From an uncultured Nocardiopsis sp. (GTDB taxonomy: Bacteria > Actinomycetota > Actinomycetes > Streptosporangiales > Streptosporangiaceae), in the NCBI GenBank assembly GCA_937957845.1, contig CALGOD010001126.1:1-12085 (forward strand): DNA of 12,085 bases, given 5' to 3'. The notes beneath the pieces were generated by a model, which saw nothing but the letters and a program-made list of their open reading frames with translations, was not told the DNA's origin and made no database searches. Shown in pieces: positions 11,971 through 12,085 of the stretch (positions are counted from its first letter, which is position 1; the number at the start of each line of letters is the position of its first letter). The position numbers and the translations under genes are program-made.

Positions 11971-12085
11971 GTGGACACGGAAGGAATGCCTCCTGACGTG
12001 GGCATGTTCGGGTTTTCGCCTGTTCCTGGATGTGTTCTGCGCTTTGTCCGGGATGGACGAAAACGGATTTTCCAGGTCTATGAGC
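11971..12085 (+). CDS. Possible 5' end of a further gene (low support)
   Basis: A frame is open from GTG 11971 to the window edge (at least 38 codons), with in-frame ATG at 11986, GTG at 11998 and ATG at 12004. GGAAGGA (11979-11985) would suit the GTG at 11998. TATGCT (11956-11961) fits a TAnnnT -10 that could give a nearly leaderless message from 11971, but its -35 is poor. The codons are less GC3-biased than in the neighbours (for example TTT, CCT, GTT, CCT, GGA, TGT), and I recognise nothing in the product. It may be leader DNA rather than a gene. Confidence 0.25.
   Translation, partial: MDTEGMPPDVGMFGFSPVPGCVLRFVRDGRKRIFQVYE

Noticed and set aside
1..12085. Mobile element, prophage, defence system or CRISPR array
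   Set aside because: No transposase, integrase, terminal repeats, spaced direct-repeat array or defence domain was found; gene content is core actinobacterial.

Overview
The window is chromosomal DNA from a high-GC actinobacterium. The evidence is strong G/C bias at third codon positions, frequent GTG and TTG starts, and typical actinobacterial gene families: SepH, a ferrochelatase with a C-terminal cysteine cluster, and a CutR/CutS-like two-component system. The protein sequences look most like Nocardiopsis or a relative (Nocardiopsidaceae); that placement is an impression, not a computed result. I see no mobile element, CRISPR array, tRNA or rRNA gene. The block sepH - hemH - inositol monophosphatase - cutRS resembles, from memory, a syntenic core region of Streptomyces.

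Layout: (1) 1-324, 3' end of a bacterial PH-domain membrane protein. (2) 354-389, a strong hairpin terminator shared by convergent genes. (3) 410-1687 (-), sepH, the FtsZ-stimulating division protein, with a long disordered linker. (4) 1688-2270, a 583-bp divergent regulatory region holding a palindrome, a possible ECF-sigma promoter and alternating G/C blocks. (5) 2271-3179 (+), an unrecognised single-pass membrane protein with an acidic head and a Pro/Glu-rich tail. (6) 3222-4520 (-), an FAD-dependent aldonolactone oxidase-like protein. (7) 4664-5683 (+), ferrochelatase, followed by a terminator. (8) 5914-7947 (+), an S9 prolyl-oligopeptidase-family peptidase with a TTG start. (9) 8048-8860 (+), an inositol monophosphatase-family phosphatase, also TTG, closed by a perfect 16-bp hairpin. 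(10) 9130-9294 (-), a 54-residue protein. (11) 9295-9981, a 687-bp regulatory region. (12) 9982-10635 and 10632-11852 (+), response regulator and histidine kinase overlapping by GTGA (CutR/CutS-like). (13) 11884-11940, three hairpins in tandem, then a possible start of another gene at the right edge.

Most genes are housekeeping: cell division, heme synthesis, peptide and phosphate-ester hydrolysis, envelope signalling. The least ordinary part is the leader upstream of cutR. It carries two nearly identical long hairpins 192 bp apart with the same G-rich loop, each followed by a C-rich tract that could pair with the loop. Between them lie a 12-bp perfect palindrome and an 11-bp-phased TTACC direct repeat of the kind OmpR-family regulators bind. 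The kinase itself has an unusually short extracytoplasmic loop with no cysteine.
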